DNA of 64,000 bases from an uncultured Alphaproteobacteria bacterium (GTDB lineage: Bacteria > Pseudomonadota > Alphaproteobacteria > Rhodobacterales > Rhodobacteraceae), in contig CAJXHI010000003.1 of NCBI GenBank assembly GCA_913051655.1, positions 1-64,000 on the forward strand, given 5' to 3'. Under the pieces are notes generated by a model that had not been told where the DNA came from, did no database searches, and worked only from the letters and a program-made list of their open reading frames with translations. Each line of letters opens with the position of its first letter. Position 1 is the stretch's first letter. The position numbers were made by a program, and so were the translations under genes. This document shows positions 39,438 through 47,775 of this stretch, piece after piece.

Positions 39438-41684
39438 TTAAACTGCCGTATCCTCAAGATAGTCGTTTATCACTTGGCGCAGGTCGGTATCTCCGTTCTC
39501 GCAAGCGTTGGCTATAATGCATTCAAGGGCGCCAAGGTTTGTTTTGCGAATGAGGTGTTTGACAGGTCCGATGGAGGCCGCGCGCATAGACAACGTGGTG
39601 ATCCCGATGGCTGTTAAGCAGAGCGCCTCAAGTGGGCGACCAGCATCTTCACCGCAATAAGATAAAGTGGTGTCTGTCGTCTCACAGCGGTCTTTGATAT
39701 GTTTCAAAAACGCAATGTAGCTACTGTTCAAAACATCATATCTCTGGCGTACAAGTTCATTTTCGCGATCAGCTGCAAAGAAAAACTGCTTTAGGTCATT
39801 TCCTCCAATAGATATGAAATCCACCTCTTTGAAAAAGCTGTCAGGCGCGTAGGCAAGGGCAGGTGTTTCGAGCATTGCGCCCACTTTTAGCTTTTCGGGA
39901 ATGGGATGGCCAAGACGTTTTTCTCGAGCAACGGCTTTGGCAAGTTCATCTTTTGCAGCAAAAAATTCTTCGGGTATAGATACAAACGGAAACATTATGG
40001 ACAATTTGCGCCCATTGGCCCCGCGTAAAAGTGCCTGAAGTTGCATCCGCAAAACACCAGGTTTGTCTAACCCAACGCGGATCGCTCGCCAGCCAAGTGC
40101 TGGGTTTGGTTCGGCGACGTTTTTCATGTAGGGGAGCACTTTATCAGAGCCGATATCGAGTGTGCGAAAGATAACTGGTAAATTTTCAGCAGCATCCATA
40201 ACGCGTCCGTAAATACTGCTTAACTCACTCCGACGGGGCATTTGATTGCGCACCAAAAACTGCAGCTCTGTACGAAATAGTCCGACTCCTTTCGCGCCTG
40301 AGTCCTTGAGACTTGGCAAATCAGCCATAAGGCCCGCGTTCATCATAAGACGAACATAGCGGTTACATAAAGAAACAGCTTCTTCGTGACGGATAGCTTG
40401 ATAACGTTCTTGAGCCTGTGTCGCCATTGCCATTTTGTCTTTGAAAGCGCTTTGCACACTTTCATCTGGACGGAGATGTACAATACCTTGATCCCCGTCA
40501 ATGAGGATATGATCACCATTCAGGGCCTCTGTCGTAATATTTTCCGCATGGATGATTAGTGGGATAGCCAAAGCGCGTGCGATGATTGCAGCATGCGATC
40601 CAACTGACCCTTCTTCTAGCGCAATACCCTTGAGTTTTCGCCCATAGTCCAAAAGCTCGGCTGGACCAATATTGCTTGCCACTAGGATGGGCCGCTTTGG
40701 CATTTCCGCTCCTGTGTTATTGCCCTGACCTGTGAGCAGCCGTAAGAGCCGGTTGGAAAGATCATCCAGATCATGCAACCTGTCGCGGATGTAAAGATCA
40801 GAAGCGAGGCTCATCCTTGCGCGTGCCTCGGATTGTTCTTTTTCAACCGCTGCCTCGGCTGACAAACCTTTATCAATGTCAGTTTCCATCCGTCTGAGCC
40901 AGCCACGGGAATGGGCAAACATCCGATAGGTTTCCATAACCTCTTTTTGCTCTGATGCCCCTCGTGACACGCTGCTGAGCATTTTGTCGATACCGACGCG
41001 CAATTGGTCTAACGCATCGTTAAGCCGTCGCTTTTCGATGACCGGATCTTCGCTAACCAAATTAGTAACAACGACACGGGGCTCGTGTAGCCAAACCTGC
41101 CCAGACGCAGCACCATCCTGCGCGACGCTGCCTCGAAACATTATAGCCTCTTTATGGCGCGCGCGCAGTGCGGCACCCTCACCGACGAATGCGCCAAGCT
41201 CTGTCATTTCCGCAAGCACCATAGCCACGACTTCGAGGCCGTAGACTTCATCATCGGTGTATTTGCGTGGGTCTTTGGATTGGACAACCAATACTCCAAG
41301 GCGTTGGCCTAAACGTTGAACCGGTACACCGAGGAAGGAAGAATAAATTTCCTCTCCCGTTTCCGGCATATATCGAAACCCTTTTTCTTCTGGAGCGATG
41401 GCAGTGTTAATCACATTATTACGCTCCGCGACGCGGCCAACCAGCCCTTCGCCAAGGTTCATTCGGGTTTTGTGAACGGCTTCAGGATTTAAACCCTCGG
41501 TTGCACAAAGTTCCAAAGTGCTCGGATCACGAAACAAGTAGATGGAGCAGACTTCGGTTTTCATCGAATCCGCGATAAGGTGTGTGATCTTATCGAGGCG
41601 CTCCTGACCAGCGGCCTCTTCTGCCATCGTATCGCGCAAACGACCTAAGAGTTTGCGGCTTTCGCTTTCTGAACGTTGCGCCAT
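39438..41684 (-). CDS. ptsP: PTS-Ntr phosphoenolpyruvate-protein phosphotransferase (EI-Ntr)
   Basis: Cytoplasmic enzyme I of the nitrogen-related phosphotransferase system, which passes phosphate from PEP to NPr and regulates nitrogen, potassium and stress functions rather than sugar import. Domains: N-terminal GAF sensor (about residues 20-160), PEP-utiliser N-terminal helical domain, the mobile domain with active-site His in GSVGSHAAIIARALAIP near residue 355, and the C-terminal TIM-barrel PEP-binding domain (GVGLFRTELQFL, SIGGNDLKQFFFAADREN, YCGEDAGRP). 748 residues. An adjacent TTG is an alternative start. It follows lysC by about 18 bases, a recurrent alphaproteobacterial pair. Confidence 0.94.
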   Translation of the reverse strand: MAQRSESESRKLLGRLRDTMAEEAAGQERLDKITHLIADSMKTEVCSIYLFRDPSTLELCATEGLNPEAVHKTRMNLGEGLVGRVAERNNVINTAIAPEEKGFRYMPETGEEIYSSFLGVPVQRLGQRLGVLVVQSKDPRKYTDDEVYGLEVVAMVLAEMTELGAFVGEGAALRARHKEAIMFRGSVAQDGAASGQVWLHEPRVVVTNLVSEDPVIEKRRLNDALDQLRVGIDKMLSSVSRGASEQKEVMETYRMFAHSRGWLRRMETDIDKGLSAEAAVEKEQSEARARMSLASDLYIRDRLHDLDDLSNRLLRLLTGQGNNTGAEMPKRPILVASNIGPAELLDYGRKLKGIALEEGSVGSHAAIIARALAIPLIIHAENITTEALNGDHILIDGDQGIVHLRPDESVQSAFKDKMAMATQAQERYQAIRHEEAVSLCNRYVRLMMNAGLMADLPSLKDSGAKGVGLFRTELQFLVRNQMPRRSELSSIYGRVMDAAENLPVIFRTLDIGSDKVLPYMKNVAEPNPALGWRAIRVGLDKPGVLRMQLQALLRGANGRKLSIMFPFVSIPEEFFAAKDELAKAVAREKRLGHPIPEKLKVGAMLETPALAYAPDSFFKEVDFISIGGNDLKQFFFAADRENELVRQRYDVLNSSYIAFLKHIKDRCETTDTTLSYCGEDAGRPLEALCLTAIGITTLSMRAASIGPVKHLIRKTNLGALECIIANACENGDTDLRQVINDYLEDTAV

Positions 41685-41702
41685 CAATAAGGCGACCTTT
41701 TT

Positions 41703-42941
41703 TTAGGATGCGTTTTCAAGTTTAAAGGCATCATGCAGTGCTTGCACCGCCAGTTCCATATATTTTCGATCAATCAGCACAGAAATTTTTATTTCCGAAG
41801 TGGCGATGACCTTGATGTTGATGCCTTCTTCGAAAAGGGTTTTGAACATTTTGGCAGCAACGCCGGATTGACTTCGCATTCCGATGCCCACGGCAGATAT
41901 TTTTGCAACGTTCGTATCGGCTAAGAGGTCTTTGAAGTCGATCTGGCGGTCGGATTTTGCTGCAGTGAGCGCTTTATCAGCGCGTGCAACCTGATCTGTC
42001 GGGCAGGAAAAGGTCATATCCGTCTGACCGTCCTCTGCAATGTTTTGGATAATCATATCCACATTGATGCCCGCCTCAGACAACCGTCCAAAGATCGCCG
42101 CGGCCGTGCCCGGACGATCGGCAACTGACCCGAGCGTCATTTTTGCCTCATCACGCGAATAGGCAATGCCTGAAACGATGTTGGATTCCATGATTTCCTC
42201 CTCATCGCAGACCAACGTGCCTGCATCTTCGTTGGGTTCTTCGAAACTACTAAGAACTCGTAGTTTGACTTTGTATCGCATGGCCAGCTCAACAGAGCGT
42301 GTTTGCAGAACCTTTGCTCCAAGTGAGGCCAATTCCAGCATTTCTTCAAATGAAATCTTTTCAAGTTTGCGTGCTTTCGGTGAAATACGCGGATCTGTTG
42401 TATATACTCCGTCAACATCCGTATAGATGTCGCAGCGTTCCGCGCCAAACGACGCGGCAAAGGCTACAGCAGTCGTATCTGATCCCCCACGTCCCAGCGT
42501 GGTGATGCGGCCTTCACCGCTGATGCCCTGAAAGCCCGCAACAACCGCGACTTGCATGCCTTCTGCGAATTTAGTGTTGAGGTTTTCCGTTGGAATTTCT
42601 TCGATGCGCGCGGCCGAATGGGTGGACGAAGTTTTAAAAGGTACCTGCCAACCTTGCCAACTACGCGCTGGAATATCCATTTCTTGCAATGTCAACGCCA
42701 TCAAACCGGCAGTGACATTCTCACCCGAAGACACAACAGCATCATATTCGCGTGCATCATAGAGAGGAGATGTTTCATTTACCCAACCAACCAATTCATT
42801 GGTTTTGCCGGACATCGCAGAGACGATCACAATGACGTCGTACCCTTTGGCAACTTCCATACCCACACGTTTTGCAGCGCGTTTGATCCTATCCAAGGTG
42901 GCAACCGATGTACCGCCGAATTTCATCACTAAAACGGGCAT
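41703..42941 (-). CDS. lysC: Aspartate kinase
   Basis: Phosphorylates aspartate, the entry to lysine, threonine, methionine and diaminopimelate synthesis. The kinase motif VMKFGGTSVAT begins at residue 5 and the Gly-rich TTLGRGGSDTTAVAFAA lies near residue 151. Two C-terminal ACT domains (about 265-412, with the VGIGMRSQSGVA segment) provide feedback inhibition. The ATG at 42941 is preceded by AAAGGAG; an upstream GTG would add five residues over the ribosome-binding site and is rejected. 412 residues. Upstream partner of ptsP. Confidence 0.96.
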   Translation of the reverse strand: MPVLVMKFGGTSVATLDRIKRAAKRVGMEVAKGYDVIVIVSAMSGKTNELVGWVNETSPLYDAREYDAVVSSGENVTAGLMALTLQEMDIPARSWQGWQVPFKTSSTHSAARIEEIPTENLNTKFAEGMQVAVVAGFQGISGEGRITTLGRGGSDTTAVAFAASFGAERCDIYTDVDGVYTTDPRISPKARKLEKISFEEMLELASLGAKVLQTRSVELAMRYKVKLRVLSSFEEPNEDAGTLVCDEEEIMESNIVSGIAYSRDEAKMTLGSVADRPGTAAAIFGRLSEAGINVDMIIQNIAEDGQTDMTFSCPTDQVARADKALTAAKSDRQIDFKDLLADTNVAKISAVGIGMRSQSGVAAKMFKTLFEEGINIKVIATSEIKISVLIDRKYMELAVQALHDAFKLENAS

Positions 42942-43059
42942 TTCACTCCTTTGCACGAAATATCGGCGGGTTTAGGCTGTTCTTAGCGAATTGACAAGCA
43001 GCAGAGAAGCTTTTTCAGCGCAAAATTGGGGTCATTTTTCCCGCCCGTGAGCGATGTGT

Positions 43060-43479
43060 TCAGTTTGATCTTCGCTTAGGCGCAAACGGCAGCGGTGCCA
43101 CTGGTATACCGTCGTCTATCAGTTTTTTGGCTTCCATGGGATTTGCCTCGCCATAAATAGAGCGTTCGGGTGTGTTGCCTTCGTGCATGTCTCGGGCTTC
43201 TTTGACAAAATCCCTCCCTACGTAGTGCGAATTCTTTTCCACGTGTTTGCGCAACTCTTTGAGCGCCTGCTCTGCTGCAGAGCTATCGGATTTCAGCGAT
43301 GGTGTCTTTTTCTTAGAGGTAGAAACACGCGGAGCCATGATAGCCTTTTCCACCTGTGTTGACCCACATAATGAACAGGTGATCATGCCCGCTGCCTGTA
43401 ATTTCTCAAAAGCATCAGCAGATTTGAACCAGCTCTCAAAAGCATGATCCTGATTGCATTTCAATGAATACTGAATCAT
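43060..43479 (-). CDS. DUF1178 family protein
   Basis: 139 residues with the family start MIQYSLKCNQDHAFESWFKSADAFEKL and the single CX2C pair (ITCSLCGST), probably one half of a zinc-ribbon-like site with the earlier Cys and His. A Ser/Lys-rich linker and a C-terminal segment with VGRDFVKEARDMHEGN and IYGEANPMEAKKLIDDGIPVAPLPF are typical of DUF1178 in alphaproteobacteria. Function unknown. It lies between waaA and lysC on the same strand with separate spacing, so co-transcription is uncertain. Confidence 0.9.
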   Translation of the reverse strand: MIQYSLKCNQDHAFESWFKSADAFEKLQAAGMITCSLCGSTQVEKAIMAPRVSTSKKKTPSLKSDSSAAEQALKELRKHVEKNSHYVGRDFVKEARDMHEGNTPERSIYGEANPMEAKKLIDDGIPVAPLPFAPKRRSN

Positions 43480-43530
43480 TTTCTTAAAGTCCCAATTGAC
43501 TTGTTGTAGATAGATATAACGTAGGCAATT

Positions 43531-44796
43531 TCAAGGGCGATTTCGTTTTGCCGTTCGCAGGATCTGGTGGATATTTTCACGTAATTCATGAATACCATCC
43601 CCTTCGCAGTCTTTGCTTGTGTTCAGCGCCATTTGTGCTTTTTTAGCACGTTGCATCTGTGTTGCCTCATCTTTCAATAAAAGAATAGCGTTAGAGAGAA
43701 TTTGCGCATTTTCGCAGTTTTGGCTGGCCTGTGAAGCAACGAGGGTGTCAAATTCATTCCGGAAATTATCGACGTAAGGGCCATGTATTATTGCGCATCC
43801 ATACGCTGCTGGTTCATAAGGCGTGTGGCCTCCATAATCCTGAAAAGTTCCACCGATGATGCACATTCCGCACTGTGCATACCACTTATCCATTTCACCT
43901 AATGTATCGGCCAGAAATACATCCTTGCGATTAACATCGAAGGCATGGCCTTCACTTCTAAGATAACACTCAAACCCTTCTGCGCTGATTGCCGTTATTA
44001 TGTCGCCTGCGCGTTTTGGGTGGCGTGGAGCAATAATCATACGTAATTCAGGCCAGCTATTGAGCGCAGATTTATAAGCTTCTAAAATAAGTTCTTCTTC
44101 TTTAGGATGGGTTGATACAGCAAGGCAGATTGAGGCGCGCTGTTGTAGGGATAAAACAGGCTGTTTTGCTTTAAATAAGCCCTTGAGGTTGAAGGTCACA
44201 CCGATCGCCTCTGGTCGCAGACCGAGCGCAATAAACCGATCCTTAGAAGCGGCATCTTGTGCTGAGACATACTTTATTTTTCCCAGAGTACTTTTTGTAA
44301 CACTGCCAAACCATGCCCATGTTCGCGCAGAACTGTTACTAAGGCGCGCGCCGAGAAGCACGCAAGGTATTGATGCTTGATGAAGCAGATGTAGGCGGTT
44401 GGGCCAAATTTCGGACTCAACCATAACATATACTGAAATCACTTTCGATTTCAAAAATTTTTGAACCGACCATCTGAAATCAAGTGGAGCCAATTGCGCC
44501 GGGTATCCATTATCTTGCGCAAGTTCAACACCGCTAAGTGAATTGCATGTGATGATAACGGCAAAATCTGAAGAATGTTGTCGCAGCTGATCTAAAAGCG
44601 GCAGTACTGACCGCAATTCACCATTTGAAGCGGCGTGTAGCCAAAGTTGGGGAACAGCCTTGTCTGTTGGTACAGAGGATAAACCTAATCTCAGAGCAAG
44701 CTGGCCCCAAGTTTCCTGTCTTTTAAAACTGCGCATGATCAGCATCAGAATAACTGGTAAAAATAGGATAGACACGAAAAGGCGATACAGCGTCAT
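43531..44796 (-). CDS. waaA: 3-deoxy-D-manno-octulosonic acid (Kdo) transferase
   Basis: Inner-membrane-associated GT30 glycosyltransferase that adds Kdo to lipid IVA during lipopolysaccharide core assembly. The N-terminus has one membrane anchor (about residues 4-22). The acceptor-domain motif LWLHAASNGELRS contains the catalytic acidic residue position. VESEIWPNRLHLL, GARLSNSS and IGGTFQDYGGHTPYEPAAYG follow the family pattern. 421 residues is normal. Divergent from the gene at 45015, with 218 bp between. Confidence 0.88.
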   Translation of the reverse strand: MTLYRLFVSILFLPVILMLIMRSFKRQETWGQLALRLGLSSVPTDKAVPQLWLHAASNGELRSVLPLLDQLRQHSSDFAVIITCNSLSGVELAQDNGYPAQLAPLDFRWSVQKFLKSKVISVYVMVESEIWPNRLHLLHQASIPCVLLGARLSNSSARTWAWFGSVTKSTLGKIKYVSAQDAASKDRFIALGLRPEAIGVTFNLKGLFKAKQPVLSLQQRASICLAVSTHPKEEELILEAYKSALNSWPELRMIIAPRHPKRAGDIITAISAEGFECYLRSEGHAFDVNRKDVFLADTLGEMDKWYAQCGMCIIGGTFQDYGGHTPYEPAAYGCAIIHGPYVDNFRNEFDTLVASQASQNCENAQILSNAILLLKDEATQMQRAKKAQMALNTSKDCEGDGIHELRENIHQILRTAKRNRP

Positions 44797-44959
44797 AACT
44801 TCTCTTTTATGGCGTTTTAATGGACTTCATTGATTTGCTTGGGCAATGGACACAGATTGTTCTGCCTTTACCTTGCAGATTGTTGGCTATCATGCGCCTG
44901 AAACATTTAAAATGTCCATAAGCTCCTGCTGTTGTACCTTACATTCGAACGATATATTG

Positions 44960-44977
44960 CGTAAAAGTACGTAAAAG
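44960..44977 (+). repeat. Tandem 8-bp repeat at one helical turn
   Basis: CGTAAAAG occurs twice with a period of 10 bp, ending 37 bases before the start of the carboxymuconolactone-decarboxylase-like gene. The spacing would suit two copies of a regulator on the same DNA face. It may be chance in AT-rich DNA. Confidence 0.25.
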
Positions 44978-45014
44978 ATAAGTCTATGCAATGAAGAAAA
45001 CATAAGGCTCGACC

Positions 45015-45404
45015 ATGTCCGTATTTGAAGAAGATTTGTTTTTGACAGGTTTACAGCAGCGTAAGGCGACATTAGGTGCCGAATATGTTGAAAAAAATCT
45101 GGCAGCCGCTGATGATTTAACACGACCTTTTCAAGAGGCCATGACAGCATGGTGTTGGGGATTCGGCTGGGGTGATGACACAATAGATGCAAAAACCCGA
45201 TCTATGATGAATTTGGCAATGATCGGCGCTCTTGGAAAAATGACTGAATGGGAAATCCATTTAAACGGCGCCATTAAAAATGGTGTTAGCCAAGAGGAAG
45301 TGCGCGCCATCATTCACGTGGTTGGTATTTACTGTGGAGTGCCTCAGGCATTGGAGTGTTTTCGGGTGGCAAAAAAGATATTCGATCCAGAAAATCATGC
45401 GTAA
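45015..45404 (+). CDS. Carboxymuconolactone decarboxylase family protein
   Basis: 129 residues of the AhpD/CMD fold. The pattern DAKTRSMMNLAMIGALGKMTEWEIHLNGAIKNGVSQEEVRAIIHVVGIYCGVPQALE is close to 4-carboxymuconolactone decarboxylase (PcaC), including the conserved His, Glu and IYCGVP region. It lacks the CX2C redox motif of AhpD. No other protocatechuate genes are nearby, so the substrate is open. It ends 191 bp before dctP and may be related to the imported compound (inference). Confidence 0.8.
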   Translation: MSVFEEDLFLTGLQQRKATLGAEYVEKNLAAADDLTRPFQEAMTAWCWGFGWGDDTIDAKTRSMMNLAMIGALGKMTEWEIHLNGAIKNGVSQEEVRAIIHVVGIYCGVPQALECFRVAKKIFDPENHA

Positions 45405-45595
45405 TGAGACGCCGCTGTGGCCATTTGTCTGTGGAATAACTGCTAAAGACGTTAAAAAAAGGTCAATCTTACGCTTTGTGCTTGCCGAAAATTAAATTCG
45501 AGTTATTTAACAACCAGTTTGTGTATTTTTGTAAATATGCAGATGCGCACTGAGAAACTGCGCTTTAATTAAATACTGTTCAGGGAGAGTATATC

Positions 45596-46681
45596 ATGGA
45601 ACGTCGTCACTTTATTAAGGGAGCCGCACTCGCGGGGACCGGTGCGGCACTGGCAGCCCCTGCCGTTGCCCAAGGCGTAAAAACGCTTACTGTTGTATCC
45701 ACTTGGCCGCGGGACTTCCCAGGCTTGGGAACGTCTGCACAGCGTCTTTGTGCTAGAATTGACGCCATCTCAGGCGGTTCAATCAAAACAGAGTATTTTG
45801 CATCAGGCGAAAAAGTGGGCGCGTTTGACGTGTTTGACGAAGTTGCCGCTGGTAATTCGCAAGCATATATTGCAGCCGACTACTACTGGATTGGCAAGCA
45901 TCCAGGTTTTGCGTACTTTACTTCTGTACCATTTGGCATGACAACACCTGAGTGGAACGCTTGGGTTAAATTTGCAGGTGGCCAAGCCCTTTGGGACGAG
46001 TTGTCAGCAGGTTTTAATTTGAAAGCAATCACATGCGGCGGAACGGGTGCACAGTGTGGTGGCTGGTTCAACAAAGAAATCAATTCTCCAGAAGATCTAC
46101 AAGGCTTGAAAATGCGTATTCCAGGACTTGGTGGAACCGTCTTGTCCAAACTTGGCGTGTCAACCGTCTCGCTGCCGGGTTCACAAATCTACGAAAACCT
46201 TGTCTCCGGATCTATAGACGCGACGGAGTGGGTTGGTCCATATAACGACTACTTTCTCAAGTTTTACGAGGCGGCAAAGTATTATTACACGGGCGGAATG
46301 CACGAGCCAGGTGGTGGCCTTGCTTTTGGCATGAACCTTGATTTCTATAATGGTCTAACGGATCATGAACGTGCAATCATCGAAGCGGCTTGCTATGAGG
46401 AAAACGCTGCGCAGCCAGAAGAGGCGATGGCCAACAACGGAATATACCTCGGCAAATTAGTAAACGAACATGGCGTGCAGCTGCGTGCTTATAATGATGA
46501 CGTTTGGGATGCGTTTGGGGAGGCTGCGGAAGAAGTGTTTGAGGAAACGCGGGAACATTCTGATCTCGCGGCTCGCATAAATGATTCTTATCAGGCTGCG
46601 CTGAGAAGTATTGGTGGTTTTAGGGCGATTGCGGAAATAGAATTTTCGAGCCAACGAAACCGCGTATTAGGCCTTACCTAG
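45596..46681 (+). CDS. dctP: TRAP transporter substrate-binding protein, DctP/TakP-like
   Basis: Periplasmic binding protein of a TRAP system. The N-terminus MERRHFIKGAALAGTGAALAAPAVAQ is a twin-arginine-like signal with cleavage after AVA. The mature protein follows the TakP (2-oxo acid) branch: SGEKVGAFDVFDEVAAGNSQ, YYWIGKHPGF, GGTGAQCGGWFNKEI, LKMRIPGLGGTVLSKLG, IDATEWVGPYND and MHEPGGG. The ligand is probably a small carboxylate, but the exact substrate is unknown. The GGGAGAG ribosome-binding site precedes the ATG. A strong hairpin follows the gene, before dctQ. Confidence 0.9.
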   Translation: MERRHFIKGAALAGTGAALAAPAVAQGVKTLTVVSTWPRDFPGLGTSAQRLCARIDAISGGSIKTEYFASGEKVGAFDVFDEVAAGNSQAYIAADYYWIGKHPGFAYFTSVPFGMTTPEWNAWVKFAGGQALWDELSAGFNLKAITCGGTGAQCGGWFNKEINSPEDLQGLKMRIPGLGGTVLSKLGVSTVSLPGSQIYENLVSGSIDATEWVGPYNDYFLKFYEAAKYYYTGGMHEPGGGLAFGMNLDFYNGLTDHERAIIEAACYEENAAQPEEAMANNGIYLGKLVNEHGVQLRAYNDDVWDAFGEAAEEVFEETREHSDLAARINDSYQAALRSIGGFRAIAEIEFSSQRNRVLGLT

Positions 46682-46698
46682 TCGCCGCAGAGTAATGG

Positions 46699-46722
46699 GA
46701 AAGCCCGTTACGGCGGGCTTTC
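46699..46722 (+). terminator. Intercistronic hairpin between dctP and dctQ
   Basis: GAAAGCCCG and CGGGCTTTC form a perfect 9-bp stem with a 6-base loop, directly after the dctP stop, followed by TTCGTG rather than a long T-run. It probably acts as a partial terminator or 3'-stabilising element so that the binding protein is made in excess over the permease. Confidence 0.65.
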
Positions 46723-46786
46723 TTCGTGACTAAAGTTGTATGCTGAATGTTTTGAACGGGAGCATACCCTATGCAACAGGCGAGAT

Positions 46787-47767
46787 ATGACGACATCTGC
46801 TTCTTTAGCGCGTGCTGTCGACGACGGTAAACCAGCGGTTTTTGTACGAATAATCGGTTGGTTGACGTTGTCGGCGATGGCGGCCTTTTTTATAAATAAT
46901 ATTTTAGATCTTGGATTTGGGATAACGCGAGCTGTGGATGGCTTCGGTGGGTTACTTCCTTGGATTGTGTACGCAGCATTTGCGGTGGGCGCGGTGATAT
47001 TGGTGCAATGGACCGCTGCGCGCAGTCTAAGGCGGGACGCTCTTATCGTGTCGAACTTTAATACCTATCTTATCCGTGGTTGCTTCTTCGCGGTTCTTTA
47101 TATTGGAGTGGTGGACGCAGGTATTGCATGGCTTCGTGTAGAACGTATGCTACCAACCCTGTTTAGCGAGGAATTGGCGTCTGCTCTGTTGCGCTCCGGC
47201 TATATCGGACCAAATGTTCACTTACCTTTAGCGTTGCTTGGTTTTATAACTGCTTGCTTCTCGCGAACGCTTGGATTTACTTGGCTGGCGCTGTTGATCG
47301 TTATGGCGGAACTTTTGATTGTGATTTCACGATTTGTTTTCTCTTATGAACAATCGTTAATGGGCGATCTTGTGCGGTACTGGTATGCCGCTCTCTTTTT
47401 GTTTGCGTCGGCTCATACGCTCTTGGAAGAAGGGCACGTACGCGTTGACGTGGTCTTTGCGGGTCTGAGTGGACGAGGAAAGGGTCGTGTGAACGCTTAT
47501 GGAACGCTTCTTCTTGGTATGACGACAACTGCTGCGATCTTTTTGATCTGCTTGTGGTCGAAACAGTCGATCGTAAATTCTCCAGTAATTAATTTTGAGG
47601 TTTCGCAAACGGGTACGGCTGGTATGTATATTAAGTATCAAATGGCAGTGTTTCTATTGATTTTTGCCATCACGATGCAAATCCAATTTGTCAGTTATTT
47701 CTTTGATGCTGTCGCAGACATGCGTAAAGAAGGTGGCAGACGCGAAGTTGCTCCTATCTCTCACTGA
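46787..47767 (+). CDS. dctQ: TRAP transporter small permease subunit, DctQ type (long form)
   Basis: Membrane subunit linking DctM and DctP. The 326 residues contain about six to seven hydrophobic segments; the C-terminal part has the DctQ four-helix core with HTLLEEGHVRVDVVFAGLSGRGKGRVNAYGTLLLG. The N-terminal half has extra helices, as in other permeases paired with TakP-like receptors. The ATG at 46787 (MTTSASLARAVDDG) is chosen over an upstream start near 46736 because the latter overlaps the hairpin region and gives a polar, non-family extension. Nine bases before dctM. Confidence 0.85.
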   Translation: MTTSASLARAVDDGKPAVFVRIIGWLTLSAMAAFFINNILDLGFGITRAVDGFGGLLPWIVYAAFAVGAVILVQWTAARSLRRDALIVSNFNTYLIRGCFFAVLYIGVVDAGIAWLRVERMLPTLFSEELASALLRSGYIGPNVHLPLALLGFITACFSRTLGFTWLALLIVMAELLIVISRFVFSYEQSLMGDLVRYWYAALFLFASAHTLLEEGHVRVDVVFAGLSGRGKGRVNAYGTLLLGMTTTAAIFLICLWSKQSIVNSPVINFEVSQTGTAGMYIKYQMAVFLLIFAITMQIQFVSYFFDAVADMRKEGGRREVAPISH

Positions 47768-47775
47768 GGCCATAA

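Noticed and set aside
44821-44925. 34-codon plus-strand frame between waaA and the decarboxylase-like gene
   Set aside because: Too short, with no ribosome-binding site or similarity.
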